A stretch of DNA of 64,000 nucleotides from Latilactobacillus sakei (lineage in GTDB: Bacteria; Bacillota; Bacilli; Lactobacillales; Lactobacillaceae), in assembly GCA_002953655.1 (NCBI GenBank), contig CP025839.1, forward strand, positions 1,426,001-1,490,000, in the 5' to 3' direction. The stretch's first letter is position 1. Each line of letters begins with the position of its first letter. Below the pieces are notes generated by a model that saw only the letters and a list, made by a program, of their open reading frames with translations, was not told the DNA's origin and did no database searches. The translations under genes were made by a program, and so were the position numbers. Of the stretch, positions 63,878 through 64,000 are shown piece after piece.

Positions 63878-64000
63878 ATGCCTGATTTATACATTAAGCA
63901 TCAAGCAAGCGCCTTAAAAGGGGTTTCAACGATTATGGATGACCACCAACGGCCCCTGTTCTTACTCGTTGGTAATCGTGGCTTACGTCAAGATGGTTTT
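63878..64000 (+). CDS. LURP-one-related family protein (partial, N-terminus)
   Basis: The first 41 residues: MPDLYIKHQASALKGVSTI...LFLLVGNRGLRQDGF, with the YIK..., LVGN strand pattern of tubby-like LURP-one proteins. ATG 63878 lies 6 bases after the HAD gene stop; continues beyond the window. Family call tentative. Confidence 0.6.
   Translation, partial: MPDLYIKHQASALKGVSTIMDDHQRPLFLLVGNRGLRQDGF

Noticed and set aside
1-64000. CRISPR array, insertion sequence, prophage or origin
   Set aside because: No spaced direct repeats, transposase, integrase or DnaA-box cluster seen on reading both strands.

Overview
The window reads as a stretch of chromosome from a low-GC Gram-positive lactic acid bacterium, most likely Latilactobacillus (sakei/curvatus group). 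The reasons are the WxL/DUF916/LPXTG cell-surface (csc) cluster, a complete comG operon followed by a YtxK-type methyltransferase and ackA, a glnRA locus with a canonical GlnR box, the Bacillus-like order pbpA-rpmG-5-FCL-rhomboid-yqgQ-glcK-rhodanese, a tmRNA with an ANNNNSYAVAA tag, and Firmicute-type Shine-Dalgarno sequences with many TTG and GTG starts. The species is inferred. I see no prophage, insertion sequence, CRISPR array or rRNA.

Layout. 0-2.1 kb: end of a multidrug-type ABC exporter, yneF, ynzC. 2.2-7 kb: lexA (SOS box), apt, recJ, galE. 7-7.8 kb: two small genes (DUF1304, YbjQ). 7.8-11.8 kb: csc surface-complex cluster (two WxL proteins, a DUF916 protein, an LPXTG protein). 12-15 kb: DinB-like protein, two overlapping sirtuin-like genes, an Rrf2 regulator with a long palindromic operator. 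15-20.6 kb: lepA, CsbD-like protein, a secreted nuclease with a membrane partner, TraX-like and DUF805 membrane proteins. 20.7-21.1 kb: ssrA tmRNA. 21-28.5 kb: ackA, ytxK, the seven-gene comG operon, yebC. 28.6-33.8 kb: VanZ-like protein, tRNA-Ala, two paralogous lipoproteins, cytochrome b5-like protein, YeiH exporter. 33.8-39.6 kb: LysR regulator, MATE exporter, hydrolase, pseudouridine synthase, two flavin reductases. 39.6-45.3 kb: glnA-glnR, xre-tag module, ynbB, miaA. 45.3-51.1 kb: DUF3042, rhodanese, glcK, yqgQ, rhomboid, 5-FCL, rpmG, pbpA. 51.3-58.7 kb: yfhO, Na+/H+ antiporter, murB, exoA, DEDDh exonuclease. 58.9-64 kb: EamA transporter, GNAT, tsaE, pta, ung, HAD hydrolase, and the start of a LURP-one-like gene.

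Functional themes: DNA repair, uptake and damage response (lexA, recJ, comG, ung, exoA, Tag-like protein, secreted nuclease); acetate and energy metabolism (pta, ackA, glcK, galE); envelope (csc, pbpA, murB, yfhO); nitrogen control (glnRA).

The most interesting unexplained signal is a family of about 85-112 bp intergenic elements (2888, 45599, 53991 and 60988, with fragments at 36032 and 58725). Each has long complementary arms whose sequence differs from copy to copy, a GGTT-like bulge on the 5' arm only, a conserved GAGCATTTGCC-like core and a variable central hairpin. All lie in the same orientation relative to the upstream gene, in its 3' untranslated region. The second is an orphan class M sirtuin (SirTM-like) overlapping a paralogue that has lost the zinc ribbon and the catalytic Gln. 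Several family members also appear catalytically dead or altered: a rhomboid without Ser or His, a rhodanese with Cys replaced by Asp, and a Tag-like protein without zinc ligands.
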